Source: Candidatus Mycoplasma haematominutum 'Birmingham 1'
GTDB lineage: Bacteria > Bacillota_I > Bacilli_A > Mycoplasmatales > Mycoplasmoidaceae
Length of the DNA: 64,000 bases
Direction of reading: 5' to 3'
Assembly (NCBI RefSeq): GCF_000319365.1
Contig: NC_021007.1
Coordinates: 186,001-250,000, forward strand
The translations under genes were made by a program, and so were the position numbers. Of this stretch, positions 51,368 to 61,827 are shown in pieces (position 1 is the stretch's first letter; every line of letters starts with the position of its first letter). The notes below the pieces were generated by a model. The model saw only the letters and a list, made by a program, of their open reading frames with translations. It was not told the DNA's origin and did not search any database.

Positions 51368-51398
51368 GAGGCTCTCTACCTTCGTTCTCCCCTAATTA

Positions 51399-52535
51399 AT
51401 GAGTCAGGATTACTATCAAACACTTGGAGTAGACAGAAATTCTACTGAAGAAGAGATTAAGAAAGCATACAGAAAACTAGCAAAGGAGTATCATCCTGAT
51501 CTAAATAAATCTCCGGGAGCAGAAGAGAAGTTTAAGAAAATTAATGCTGCATATGAAGTACTAGGAGATCCCCAGAAAAGAAGTAATTATGATAGATTCG
51601 GTACTGCTTTCGAGGGGGGAGGCTTCTCCCCTGGATATGAAGGAGGTACTGGAGATCCTATAAATGATATATTCAGTAAATTCTTCTCTAGAGCTGATGA
51701 AGAGGATGGTTTTTCTTCATTTTTTCAGGGAGGAGGTACTACATATAGTACTCGAAGAACAAGGGAAACTAGAGATACCAGGAGAGAGATAAAATTATCC
51801 TTTTTGGAATCAATTACTGGATGCGATTATGAAATTTCATACAAGTCTAATAAAGTGTGTACTGAATGTAGGGGAAATAGAGCCTATATGGGAGACAAGA
51901 GTTATATATACAACTGTTCTATCTGTAAGGGATATGGTTATGAGATAGTGAGAAATAAAAGTCTATTTGGTGTAGTTGAGACTAAAACTCACTGTAGGTA
52001 CTGTGGCGGTTCTGGAGAAAAAATTACAAAAGGGTGCACTACATGTAAGCAACAGGGATCAGTTTCGGAGACAAAGAAGTTGAATATCAAGATTCCTGGA
52101 GGAGTTAAGGATGGAGATTCTCTAGTATTTACTGATGCAACAGCTTATGACAAGCAGAAAATTTTTTTAGATTTACAGGTTGAGAATTCTAGTGTATTTA
52201 CGAGAAAGGGAGATGAATTGCATACAAAAGTGTATGTAAATCCCCTAATAATTATTTTGGGAGGAACAGTGGAAGTGCCTACTCCCTATGGTCCTAAGAG
52301 TATTAAGATTCCTGCAAATTCTAATACAAGCAGTTTACTGAAGATTAAAAATATGGGAATTAATTTTGGAAAGAGGGGAATTAAAGATTTATTTGTGAAA
52401 TTAGAGGTAGCTTCACTAAGGTATAATAGGGCTGAACTGGAGAAAATAAAATCTTTATCGTTAGCCGAGCCTCGTGAAGCTACTGAATTAATGAAACAGT
52501 TTAAAAAAGAGTATGGAGAGCTTAAAAAGTCTTAG
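51399..52535 (+). CDS. dnaJ: chaperone DnaJ
   Basis: Hsp40 co-chaperone. J domain with HPD ([10 protein letters not shown], ~residue 33), a Gly/Phe-rich linker, a zinc region with four Cys-x2-Cys pairs ([28 protein letters not shown]) and the C-terminal substrate domain. The zinc motifs lack some of the usual Gly residues. 378 residues, ATG at 51399. Confidence 0.96.
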   Translation: MSQDYYQTLGVDRNSTEEEIKKAYRKLAKEYHPDLNKSPGAEEKFKKINAAYEVLGDPQKRSNYDRFGTAFEGGGFSPGYEGGTGDPINDIFSKFFSRADEEDGFSSFFQGGGTTYSTRRTRETRDTRREIKLSFLESITGCDYEISYKSNKVCTECRGNRAYMGDKSYIYNCSICKGYGYEIVRNKSLFGVVETKTHCRYCGGSGEKITKGCTTCKQQGSVSETKKLNIKIPGGVKDGDSLVFTDATAYDKQKIFLDLQVENSSVFTRKGDELHTKVYVNPLIIILGGTVEVPTPYGPKSIKIPANSNTSSLLKIKNMGINFGKRGIKDLFVKLEVASLRYNRAELEKIKSLSLAEPREATELMKQFKKEYGELKKS

Positions 52536-52541
52536 AGAGTT

Positions 52542-53198
52542 TTGACAGTCGAAAATAGTAGTAAGTCTACTCAGGGAACTAGTGAAGCACCGGAAGTTGT
52601 AGAAAAGGAACTAGTTGAAGAGGAAAGTGAAGGTGAAAAAGGTATTGGGAAGAAAAAGTTGTCATCTTTTTTTTCCCGTAGAATTGAGGAATTAGAGTCT
52701 AAAGTTGCTAAATATGAAGCTCAAGAGAAGACTTTAAAAGATGAACTTAATAAAAAATTTCTCTCTGCTATTAGTAAAAAAAGTGAGGAAGCTATTAAGT
52801 TAATACAGGAAAAAGAGAGAGAGCTTGAACGGAAATATCTTGAGAAGTTTGAAGAGCAGAAGAAATTTATATATGAGTCTCAACTTTCAGAACTTGTAGA
52901 TATAGTTGCACGACTTGAGGGAGTAGTTAAATCAGCCTCAGGAAATAGAGAGGTTCAAAATTATCTAGCAGGTTTTAGGTTATTTTTAACTCAGTTTGAG
53001 CAACTTTTTAGTTCCTGAAATATAGCTGAAATAGTACCTAGATTACATCAGGAGTTTGATTCTGAGGTAATGGAGAGTCTTGAGACTACTCCAGTTAATG
53101 AGGATTCACTAAAGAATAAGGTAGTGCACATTTTTAGTAAGGGATATAAGCTTCATGATAGGGTAATTAAGTTAGCTCAGGTGAGAGTAGGAATTTAA
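52542..53198 (+). CDS. grpE: nucleotide exchange factor GrpE
   Basis: Works with DnaK and DnaJ. An acidic low-complexity N-terminus (~1-45), then a long coiled coil (RRIEELESKVAKYEAQEKTL) and a C-terminal beta domain ending LHDRVIKLAQVRVGI, matching the GrpE end. UGA Trp at 53016. 218 residues, TTG at 52542. dnaK is not in the window. Confidence 0.88.
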
Positions 53199-53199
53199 C

Positions 53200-54069
53200 T
53201 TGTCTCTAGTAAGTGCCCATGAACCGATGCGCAAGGCTTTTGAGGGGAAATATGCAGTTGCTCAAATTAATACAAATAACCTAGAGTGAACTAAGGCAAT
53301 ATTGTTAACTGCCCAGAAGTGTAGCGCACCGGTTATCGTAGGAGTTTCAGAGGGAGCTGCTAAGTATTTTGGGGGATATAGGTCTGCCGCAGCATTAGTG
53401 AAGGCTATGATTCAGGATTTAGGCATTTCTGTGCCTATAGTACTGCATCTGGATCACGGCACTTTTGAGGGATGTAAGAAGGCTCTAGAGGTAGGTTTTA
53501 CCTCCGTAATGTTTGATGGTTCTCACCTACCATTTATAGAGAATTACACTAAATCTGCTGAAATTATTGAACTAGCTAATAAATATGGAGCATCTGTAGA
53601 GGTAGAGATAGGTACTCTAGCAGGAGAAGAAGATGGAGTTATTGGAGAGGGAGAAAAAGCTGATGTAGGAGAGTGTGTTGAGATAAGTAGATTAAACCCT
53701 ACTATGCTTGCCGCAGGAATTGGAAATATGCACGGTCCTTATCCCCCCAATTGAAAAGGACTTAACTTAGATCTCTTAGAGGAAATCTCTAAGGCTACCC
53801 AGAGACCATTAGTACTTCACGGAGGTACTGGAATTTCGGATGAAAATATTAAAAGGTCAATCTCGCTGGGAGTTACAAAGATAAATGTGAATAGTGAGCT
53901 GCAGCTGAGATTTGCAGCTGAAACACGAAGGTATATTGAGGAAAAAAAAGACTTAGATATGAATGCTAAGGGATTTGATCCTAGAAAATTACTGAGTTAT
54001 GGGTATAACGGTATTCTCGAGGTAATTGAAGAGAAATTTAGGTTGTTTGGAGCTGTAGGTAAAGCTTAA
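53200..54069 (+). CDS. fba: fructose-bisphosphate aldolase, class II
   Basis: Zinc aldolase of glycolysis. AVAQINTNNLEWTKAIL (UGA Trp), the metal site LHLDHGTFEGCKKALE, FTSVMFDGSHLPF, IGTLAGEEDGV, LVLHGGTGISDENI and KINVNSELQLRF are all intact. TTG at 53200, one base after grpE. 289 residues. Its place after dnaJ-grpE suggests cotranscription with chaperone genes. Confidence 0.95.
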
Positions 54070-54082
54070 GTAGGGGAAAAAG

Positions 54083-54110
54083 GAAGATCCTCGCGACTAG
54101 CGAGGTCTTC
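54083..54110 (+). terminator. hairpin terminator after fba
   Basis: GAAGATCCTCGC / GCGAGGTCTTC with a short GACTA loop and a C/T-rich tail. It ends the rpsL-fba run and faces ktrA from the other side. Confidence 0.65.
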
Positions 54111-54130
54111 TGTTCTTCCCTTAAGTGAGC

Positions 54131-54862
54131 TTAGTTGTTATCTTTGGTAGCACCGTATTCGAATAAATTCTTTAAATTAGAGATATGCTCTTTTCTAGAA
54201 ACGAGTAAGACTATATCTCCCTCTTTTAGTGTCTCTTCAGGGAGCACTGGAATTAAGATTTGAGCTACTCTCTTAATGCTTACTAGAGTTGCTTCATTTT
54301 CCCTTAAAAAGCTGAGGGAGGCAGCTGTTCTACCTCACAATTGGGGATTTTCTACCTCCATCCGAATACTAAATAATTCCTCACTAGGACTATTGCTGGA
54401 CGCACCGAAAGAGAGTCGATCTACCTTGAGTCCAAACATTGTTTGATAGACCAAATCCTTCACTATATCAAATTCTGGTATAAAGCTATGATCTACTCCT
54501 ATGAGCTTAAGTACTTTTTGATGCAGCTTATTTTTAGCCCTAGCTAGTATGTTTTCTACTCCCAATTCCTTGAGATTTGAACAGATAGAGATAGACTCTT
54601 CTATATCATCAATACATACTATTACATAGTCAAAGTCTTGTACTCCTAAATCTTGTAAATCTTTGACTTGCATAGCATCGTAGTTGCTTGAATTAGTGAA
54701 TTCAGTGCCCCACCTATTTAGCAATTCAGTGTCTTTCTCAATTACTGTTACATTTTGCTCCTCCCCCATTAGAATTTTTCCAATAGCATATCCAAATTCA
54801 TTGAGCCCGATGATGCAATAGTCTTTTTCTAATTCTTGCTTTTTACCTCCAATACCTAACAA
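54131..54862 (-). CDS. ktrA: potassium uptake regulator KtrA (TrkA-type)
   Basis: Cytosolic RCK subunit that gates the KtrB channel. The RCK_N nucleotide-binding fold starts CIIGLNEFGYAIGKILMGEE with the acidic strand end VTVIEKD. An RCK_C-like C-terminal domain follows the UGA Trp at 54335. TTG at 54862. 243 residues, like KtrA. In related Gram-positives the RCK_C domain binds c-di-AMP, made here by the cdaA product; that link is inference. Confidence 0.9.
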
Positions 54863-55024
54863 TTTTCTAGGAGTTAGAGGGCCCTAGGCCCTTCTAAAGA
54901 AAGCTCATTTTTTTGTGTTAAATTCCTGTTCCTTCAGTTTATAAATATTTATCAAAAATTATAGTGCTTCAAAAAGTTCTACTTATATAGAAGGATAGAG
55001 GTCTACTTCTAGAGGAGGAGGGGA
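54863..55024. promoter_or_regulatory. ktrA/ktrB divergent promoter region with strong Shine-Dalgarno
   Basis: 162 bases separating divergent potassium genes. It contains a GC-rich palindrome (AGGGCCCTAGGCCCT) near 54877 and A+T-rich TATAAATATT-like stretches near 54940. AGGAGGAGGGG at 55012-55022 directly before the ktrB ATG is by far the best Shine-Dalgarno in the window; most genes here have none. Confidence 0.55.
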
Positions 55025-56551
55025 ATGGGAGTGCAAGCTCCTTTCCCTGGTCCTCGCAGGGGGAGAGAGGTTAGATACCAGAGATTAGGGAATCTAATTT
55101 TTGGTAGAACAGTATATCAGAAATTAGCTAGGCTGTATGCAGCTGTTATTTTATTGGGATTTGGAGCATTGAGTTTACCTTTTGCAAGAGCTAGCGATGG
55201 AGGATCTAGTGATCATTTTGCAAACTTCTTTACTGCTGTAAGCTCATTTACTACCACAGGCCTTTCTATAAAAGCACCGCTAGACTCCCTAGATACTGTA
55301 GGTCAGATAGTGGTCTTAATTCTCATCCAAATAGGAGGAATGGGAGTAGTTACTATCTGAACCTTTCTGAAGCATCTCTTCTTTAAGGCTAGGAAACATA
55401 CTATTGAGGAGAAAATGAATCTCTTCTCTGAGAGGGGAGGAGTGAGTGAGGGAATTTCATATGATGTTGTGAAATCAGCACTTAAGACTCTATTTGCGCT
55501 CGAAATTTTACTTTCTGTCTTTTTAACTTATTTCTTCTATATTGTTACTCCAGCTGTCTCTTGTGAAGCTACAAGCTCTAAGTCTGATTTCTGAAAATCG
55601 CTGCATCGGGGAGTGTTTCATGCTATCTCAGCAGTAAATAATGCAGGACTAGACATTATCTCTAAGAATAACTCTGTCTCTTCCTACTCCTCTGGATGGG
55701 GCGTAATACTAACAGTGGTATTTGTGCTCGCTTCTGTAGTAGGGGGAATTGGATATCCAGTACTCTATGAGGTTAAAGGATGGATTGTAAATAGACGTAA
55801 AACTAAGTCAGCCTGAGCTAGTCTCTCATTGTTTTCCAAAATCTCCCTTACTACATATTTCTCTATTACTGTGCTAGCAAGTGGACTTATTTTATTCGCA
55901 GCCTATTTGACTAATAATTTTCCCTCTCTCAAGCCTTGTAACCTTAACTACTGAGAGAAGGGATGACAATTGGTGTATTTAGTATTTTCTAGTAGATCTG
56001 CGGGTTTTGCTGGAGTTGATCTTAAGAGTTTGGATGAAAAAATTCAGTGAGCTTTACTTGTATTAATGTTTATAGGAGCTTCCCCCGCCTCTACTGCTGG
56101 GGGTATTAGAAGTATCACCCTGTTCTTAATTCTTGGAAAAGTGTGGATCACTATACGAGGCCGCAGGTCACTCTCAGTTTTTTCTAGAACTATCTCTAAT
56201 GAGACAATAGAGAATGCATATATAGTATTCTTTGTTTCTGCTGTACTGATAACAGTAGTTTCTCTATTTATGCCTAATCTAAATAACGGACAGTCTTCAG
56301 GAGGGGGAAGCGAGAAACATGCTGCCCTTTTTGAAGCCGCTTCGGCTTTCGGTACCTCCGGGCTCTCCCTGGGCTATACCTCCGGGCTAGCCTCCGGGGA
56401 ATCTCACAAGAAATGAGTAGGAGGCATACTTTTGATGATGTTGATGTTTGTGGGCCAAATGGGCGTACCGAATTTGCTCCTATACTACACTAGACCTAGA
56501 CCTTACAAGCAAAATTTTGTAAATCCTGAAGAAAGGTTGAGAATAGCTTAA
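55025..56551 (+). CDS. ktrB: potassium channel subunit KtrB (TrkH type)
   Basis: Membrane channel with four pore repeats. The selectivity loops are visible: SSFTTTGLS, AVNNAGLD, SSRSAGFAGVDL and SAFGTSGLSLG. There are 8-10 membrane helices and many UGA Trp codons. ATG at 55025 with a strong Shine-Dalgarno. 508 residues. It is divergent from its partner ktrA. Confidence 0.93.
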
Positions 56552-56552
56552 G

Positions 56553-58128
56553 TTATTCTCACTCTATATTTCCCGCAGGTTTAGTAGTCAAATCGTACAA
56601 CACTCTACTGATTTCAGGAAAAGTTTCAATCAGCTTACTGGAGATAAGTACTAACTCATTTAGGGGGAGTTGACTGACTTTTGCATTCATAAAATCTACA
56701 GCTTCAACTGCCCGTAAGAGTATTACTGCACCTACAGCACTTTTGCCTCCCCTGTTAGAGATTGTCTTAGAATCTAGTAGCACTGGAAAATACTGACTGC
56801 TGTAGCGCTCTAACCTTCGATGCTTAAATTCAGTTTCTAAAAACAGTGAAATTTTGGAGAGCAATGATACCTTTTCCCTTGTTACTTCTCCAGCAATTCT
56901 AATAGCTAGACCTGGAGGAGGATAGGGCTGGGAAGATAGCAAAAATGGAGGAATATTAAAGCAAGAGCCTAAGAGTTTGAGCTGGTCCTTAAAAAGGGTG
57001 GAAAAAGGTTGAATTATCTTCAGGTTTGCTGCACTTGCCTTATCTAACATTGAATACTCAGTTCGAGCTTTATCTCCCCTAGAGTTGTAGCTTGAATATA
57101 CAGAAGCTTCAGCAAAGTGTGTAAGTCCCTCAGTGCTTCAATTTTGTAGTACTTTGGAGAAGCTGTGCTGAAATTCCAGTGAGATAATTTTCCTCTTTTC
57201 ATCTGCTGAGGTCACTCCCCGAAGTTTCTCAAATATCTCTTCTCCTCACTCTATTTCCTGAAAGTTAGTGAATCTATCTTTAAAGTATCTGATAATTTTT
57301 AATTCTTTTTCCCTGGGGAATAAAGAGGTAGAAATGAATACTGGATAGATATCATCTTCAGGTATTAATTCCCTTAGCAGATGAATTAGTACACTAGAAT
57401 CGATGCCTCCAGAGAGAGCCACAACTATCCTAGAATCTTTCAGTTCATCTCTATACTTTTTTTCAAGTGACCTATATAGAAGTTCAGTTCGCTTTGTAAA
57501 GTCAATATCCCTAGAATTAAAGAGCTCAAGGTTCGCAACATAGCTAAAGTAGTTTCTAAATAATTGAGTACCGAATTCGCTTTCATATAGTTCAGGGTGA
57601 AATGAAAATGTACAAATAGGTCTAGATACATGACCCGCAATCATACATTTTGAATCTCTAGTGGAGATTGGAAAAAATCCATTGCCTCATTTAGAGATGC
57701 ATGCAGTAGTAGAGCCTCAGACACTAAATCTGTTGGGAATATTTTGTAGCAGAAGGTGGTCCCTGAATTTGTGAACCTCTCCTCCCCCGAGGAGAGGATT
57801 ACCCTCTTCTATCCGTCCTCCAAAAAGACGATGTATGAGAAGAGCCGATCTCCCAACAGCAAGTACAGGCTTTGCACTGTTTTCAATCAATTGTGCTTTA
57901 AGTCAGCGAACTGAAGGCGTGTCAAGCGATTCATCGATCAGGAGAGGTGCACCGCTAAGGGCAACTACCTGAAAATTTTTGAAAAGATATCTATCGCCTG
58001 GGGGGGGCTGGAGGACCCTTTTCTAGGGAGAGTTTAGTGACCTTACAGTATAATTCCCGAAGCCTCCTGGATAGAACTTCAGTATATTGGGAGCCTAATT
58101 CGATGAGAAGTACATGTACAAGTTGCAA
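56553..58128 (-). CDS. guaA: GMP synthase, frame broken at a poly-C tract, glutaminase residues lost
   Basis: Converts XMP to GMP. The synthetase half is intact: VVALSGGIDSSVLIHLL (ATP-PPase), FEKLRGVTSADEKRKI, PPPGLAIRI and the classic end TTKPAGNIEWE. The N-terminal half starts at TTG 58128 (LLIELGSQYTEVLSRRL). It leaves frame at eight C (58000-58007, ~residue 41): as written it stops five bases later, whereas seven C would give one continuous ~525-residue protein. In the glutaminase half the catalytic Cys region PVLGICYGMQ is replaced by PVLAVGRSAL, although SFHPELYESEFG remains. The protein may use free ammonia or the half may be decaying. Start of the C-terminal part as written is unclear. 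Confidence 0.85.
58000..58007 (-). repeat. G8/C8 tract breaking guaA
   Basis: Eight G on the plus strand, C8 in the coding strand of guaA. Seven would restore the full frame. Confidence 0.85.
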
Positions 58129-58129
58129 C

Positions 58130-59059
58130 CTAACTTCCCCTGAGGGTTTTTAGATAGTTTTTTATAGAGATAGCTGCAATAGCGCCGTCATTCATTGCTG
58201 TAACGATCTGTCTTAAATCCTTGTGAATTACATCTCCAGCAGCGAAAATTCCAGGCAAATTTGTCTGCATTTCTGAATCTACATAGATGAAACCTCGTTC
58301 ATCTCGTTTAAGTGGTAGATTGGAGAGAAAATCTATTTCGGGAAGTAATCCTATAAATATAAACACCGCTGCACTAGATAATTTCTTCCTTTCTCCAGTT
58401 TCTGTATTTTCTACTTCTAGTCCTACCACTTTATCTGCTTCTACTAGAATTTTCACCGGTTTAAAGGGGGTATAGATATCTAAATTTTCTCTAGCTTGAA
58501 GTGCTCTAACTAAGATTTCATCCCCCCTAAATTCTCTCCTTCTATGTACTAACTTCAATTTAGAGGCTATAGAAGTTAGGTAGAGAGATTCTTCTAGTGC
58601 ACTATTACCTCCTCCAACCACTATTACCTCCTGTCCTGTATATAAATTGCCCTCACAGATTGCACAATATGATACTCCCTTACTATAGTATTCAACTTCA
58701 TTCTCAATCTCTAATTTTTTCTCCCTCATTCCCGTAGTGATAAGTACAGCAAGGGTGTTATAGTGATTGTTTTTAGTTTTGACAGTTCAGTGTTTTCCAG
58801 CAGCTTCAATACTTACTACTTCTTCTATTAATGTTGTTACCTTTAAGTCCTGAAGCTGGGACTCTATGTTTTCTGAAAGTTTGAATCCATTTCTATCTAG
58901 ATAACCTGGATAGTTATCTATAAAGAGGGTTTTGTTTAATTTACCTCCTATTAATCCTTTTTCTAAGATAAGTACATTAATGCAGGCTCTTGCACAGTAA
59001 ATTGCTGCTGTAGCGCCCGCTGGACCCCCTCCGATAATTATTAGCTCTCATAGCTTCAA
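58130..59059 (-). CDS. trxB: thioredoxin reductase
   Basis: FAD/NADPH enzyme that reduces thioredoxin. FAD motif LIIIGGGPAGATAAIY, NADPH motif VIVVGGGNSALEESLYL, redox pair Cys-132/Cys-135 in SYCAICEG and the C-terminal FAD motif GIFAAGDV. The usual CATC pair is CAIC here. 309 residues, TTG at 59059, UGA Trp at residue 4 and in KHWTV. The stop lies 1 base from the guaA start. Confidence 0.95.
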
Positions 59060-59088
59060 AAAAGACTAGCAGAATCTAAAATTTAAAA

Positions 59089-59164
59089 TGGTGGGACTAA
59101 TGAGGTTCGAACTCATAACCGCACCCTTATAAGAGGTGTGCTCTGCCTGTTGAGCTATAGCCCC
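59089..59164 (-). tRNA. tRNA-Ile (UAU)
   Basis: A full cloverleaf with encoded CCA: acceptor GGGGCTA / TAGTCCC, D arm GCTC...GAGC, anticodon stem CACCT / GGGTG with loop CTTATAA (anticodon TAT), T arm ATGAG-TTCGAAC-CTCAT. It reads AUA directly, which most bacteria do with a CAU tRNA modified by TilS; Mycoplasma mobile is known to use a UAU tRNA. Confidence 0.92.
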
Positions 59165-59284
59165 ATAATTGAAACTTTAATCTTAAAAGATTAAGTTCGA
59201 ACAGTCGCTATTAGATTAAAATAAAAATTTAGACAGTTTTCTGTCTAGACTCTACATTACCCCCTAGATATTATCTCCAGAAAA

Positions 59285-60088
59285 TTGAAAAAAACCCAGG
59301 AAGTTAGTCTATCTATTTCTCAGAAGAGACAGATAGATCTATTACTTAAAAAACTTATAGAATTGCTTTCTCTTGATACACTACAGGACTATGGAAAGCA
59401 CAGCCTGAGAAATATGCTCTGAAGGGAAATATTTTTTGAACAGGGATTAGGTTCAGAAAATGAAGAACTTACAGGAGAGTTGCTCTGGGAATATATAGAT
59501 ATAGTTAAGGAAGCAATAGGAGAGAGTGAGATTAACCTAGATGAAAGTTTTTCTAATATGGAGGATCAGCTTATGGAATTGGAAGAACTCTGAAGGGAAG
59601 AAGATTTAAAGAGGCGAAAGCAGGGGGAAATTGGATTAAAAATAGAACAATTATGAAAGCAAAAGGAATTTAATAATAGGGAAATACATAAATACTACAA
59701 GCTAAGAGATTCTCTAGAACTTGAGGAAGAGGAGAAATTAGAGAAGGAGTGAGATAATAAGTCAATTACTGAACTTAATAAAAAAGTGGAGGAAAATCTA
59801 GAGAAGCGTAGAAAATTGGAAGAAGAGAAGGAAAAAGTATATCTAGAGTTAAAAAAACTTAAGCAAGCTCAGCAGCTTTTATGAGATAAAAAAGAGGAGT
59901 ACTGTAGTAGATATGAAGAGTATTCCTATGAATTAAGTAGACTTCACAGTAAGTTAGATAGACTTTGCATTAGACTTCAGCGAGATTGCGAGGAAAATGA
60001 ACGAAGAATAAATTTAGCACTTCTAGAGTTTTCTAAGAAAATTACAGGAGTAGAAAGTTTATATTTAGGTGCACCTAAGAAGAGTTAA
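59285..60088 (+). CDS. coiled-coil protein upstream of rpoD, hypothetical
   Basis: 267 residues from TTG 59285 with UGA Trp at 59423, 59591, 59654, 59750 and 59882, which is why a standard-code reading misses it. Almost entirely Glu/Lys/Leu-rich with heptad repeats (KLEKEWDNKSITELNKKVEE, LELKKLKQAQQLLWDKKEE), so a long coiled coil; C-terminus GAPKKS. No family recognised. rpoD follows 45 bases later on the same strand. Confidence 0.7.
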
Positions 60089-60133
60089 GCGTGTTTATTA
60101 AGATCAAGTTTTTGTAGCTTAAGCTAGTTTAAT

Positions 60134-61756
60134 ATGGCTACAAAGAAAGCAGTACCTAAAACCCTGAAGGTAGATGCTAAAGTGAGGGAAAGCGATAAGC
60201 AGTCAAAAGCACCGGAAAAAAAGTTATCTAAGTCTACAGCTAAGAAAGCTTCTCCTGGAGTTAAAGAAACTAAGTCTAGTAAAACCCAGAAGATATTGGA
60301 GTCTCAACTCTATAAATCCAATCTAGAGAGACTCCAAACAGTTAATGAAGAGCTGTTGGCATTTCAAGCATTGGAGAAAGCAGAAGCTAATAATTATGAA
60401 AGGGCTTTTGTACTAGAATCAGGCTCTAAAAAAGCTAAGTATAAAAATGCTAAAAGCCTGCTCACTACTGTATGACCTACACTATTTAATCAGGCTACAA
60501 AACCTAAAAAGGGAAAAAATAAGTTAACTGAGAGAGAATTATTTATGTATCTAGAGGATCATGAAATTTTATTTGAAGATTTTTGAGCTGCCCTAGCCTT
60601 TAAATTAGCTGAAAACAATATAAAAATAACAGAACTTGATGAGGAGGAAGAGGATGCGCACCTAGAATATCAAGATGAGAATATTGCTTCCTTCAAGTTT
60701 TATCACTCATCCAGTACAAAGGATAAGATGAGTGACTCCTCTAAGTCTTTTCTCTCCACTTTATGCTTCTCCAAGATGTTGACAGCAGATGAAGAGAAAC
60801 AGATTGCCCAGTTAATGGATACTCCCGAGAGAAAGGGATTTGCTGAAAAACAACTAATGACTTCTAATCTAAGATTGGTTATTTCAGTCGCAAAGAAATA
60901 TTTAAATTGCGGTTTCAATTTAGGAGATTTAATTCAGGAGGGAGTATTTGGGCTCCGAAAAGCTATTACTAAGTTTGACTACAAGTTCGGGAATAAATTT
61001 TCAACATATGCAACTTGATGAATTAGACAGGCTATCACCCGTTCTATAGCAGATCAGTCTAAAATTATCAGAATCCCAGTGCATATGATGGAAATAATTA
61101 ATAAACTAACTAAGGCTGAAAAGGACCTAATACTTAAAAATGGGAATACTCCCTCTCTGGAAGAATTATCCTCGGAAATGCAGAAATACGGTACGCAATT
61201 CACACCTCAAAAAATTAGCGAAATCAAAAAGATAAATGTAGACTTAGTCTCCTTGGATAAGCCTATTTCAAACAACGAGAATTCAAATTTCTCTGATTTT
61301 GTGCGAGAAGATGGTGAGAATTCAAACCCTGAATTGCTAGCTTCTAAAAATTTTGTTGGAGAGGGTCTTCAGAAAGTGTTAAAAAAGACTTTAAATGCTG
61401 ATGAATTGCTAATTCTCTCCCTTCTCTTTGGATTAGGCAATAATTCTTCTTATTCCATAGATCAATTAGCTCAGTTGTTTTTGAAAGATAGGTCATTCTA
61501 CTCTAAGCTACAGGATAAGCGTATTAAACAGTTACTTAGACCTAGTACGGGGGAAGCTGACGATGAGCTAGATGGCGCTCCAAAGCCTACTGCCAGAAGG
61601 AAGGGGAAGCCTGGCGCATCTGCCTCTAGTATTAAATTAGTAACAGAACATATAAAGAAAGTAGAGGAAAAAGCACTTAAAAAATTGAGGGAAAAAGCTA
61701 AAAGCGGAGTAATCAGTAGCTCTCTACTTAACCTTTACTCTAATAATTCCCTTTAG
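60134..61756 (+). CDS. rpoD: RNA polymerase sigma-70 factor RpoD with insertion in region 4
   Basis: Principal sigma factor, 540 residues. A Lys-rich N-terminus (~1-60), region 2 with [32 protein letters not shown] and FSTYATWWIRQAI (Trp from UGA-UGA), then RIPVHMMEI of region 3. Region 4 starts [20 protein letters not shown], but about 50 residues (~450-500, rich in Lys, Pro, Gly, Asp) separate it from the recognition helix [17 protein letters not shown]. In other sigma factors these two helices form one compact helix-turn-helix. ATG at 60134. Confidence 0.93.
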
Positions 61757-61762
61757 GAAACT

Positions 61763-61794
61763 TAAGGGGACAGGGGGTCTCCCCCAGTCCCTTA
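61763..61794 (+). terminator. double hairpin terminator after rpoD
   Basis: GGGGG / CCCCC nested inside AAGGGGAC / AGTCCCTT, directly after the rpoD stop. No strong U-run. Confidence 0.6.
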
Positions 61795-61827
61795 GTGTAG
61801 ACTCTACATATTTAATGCCCTAAGAAC

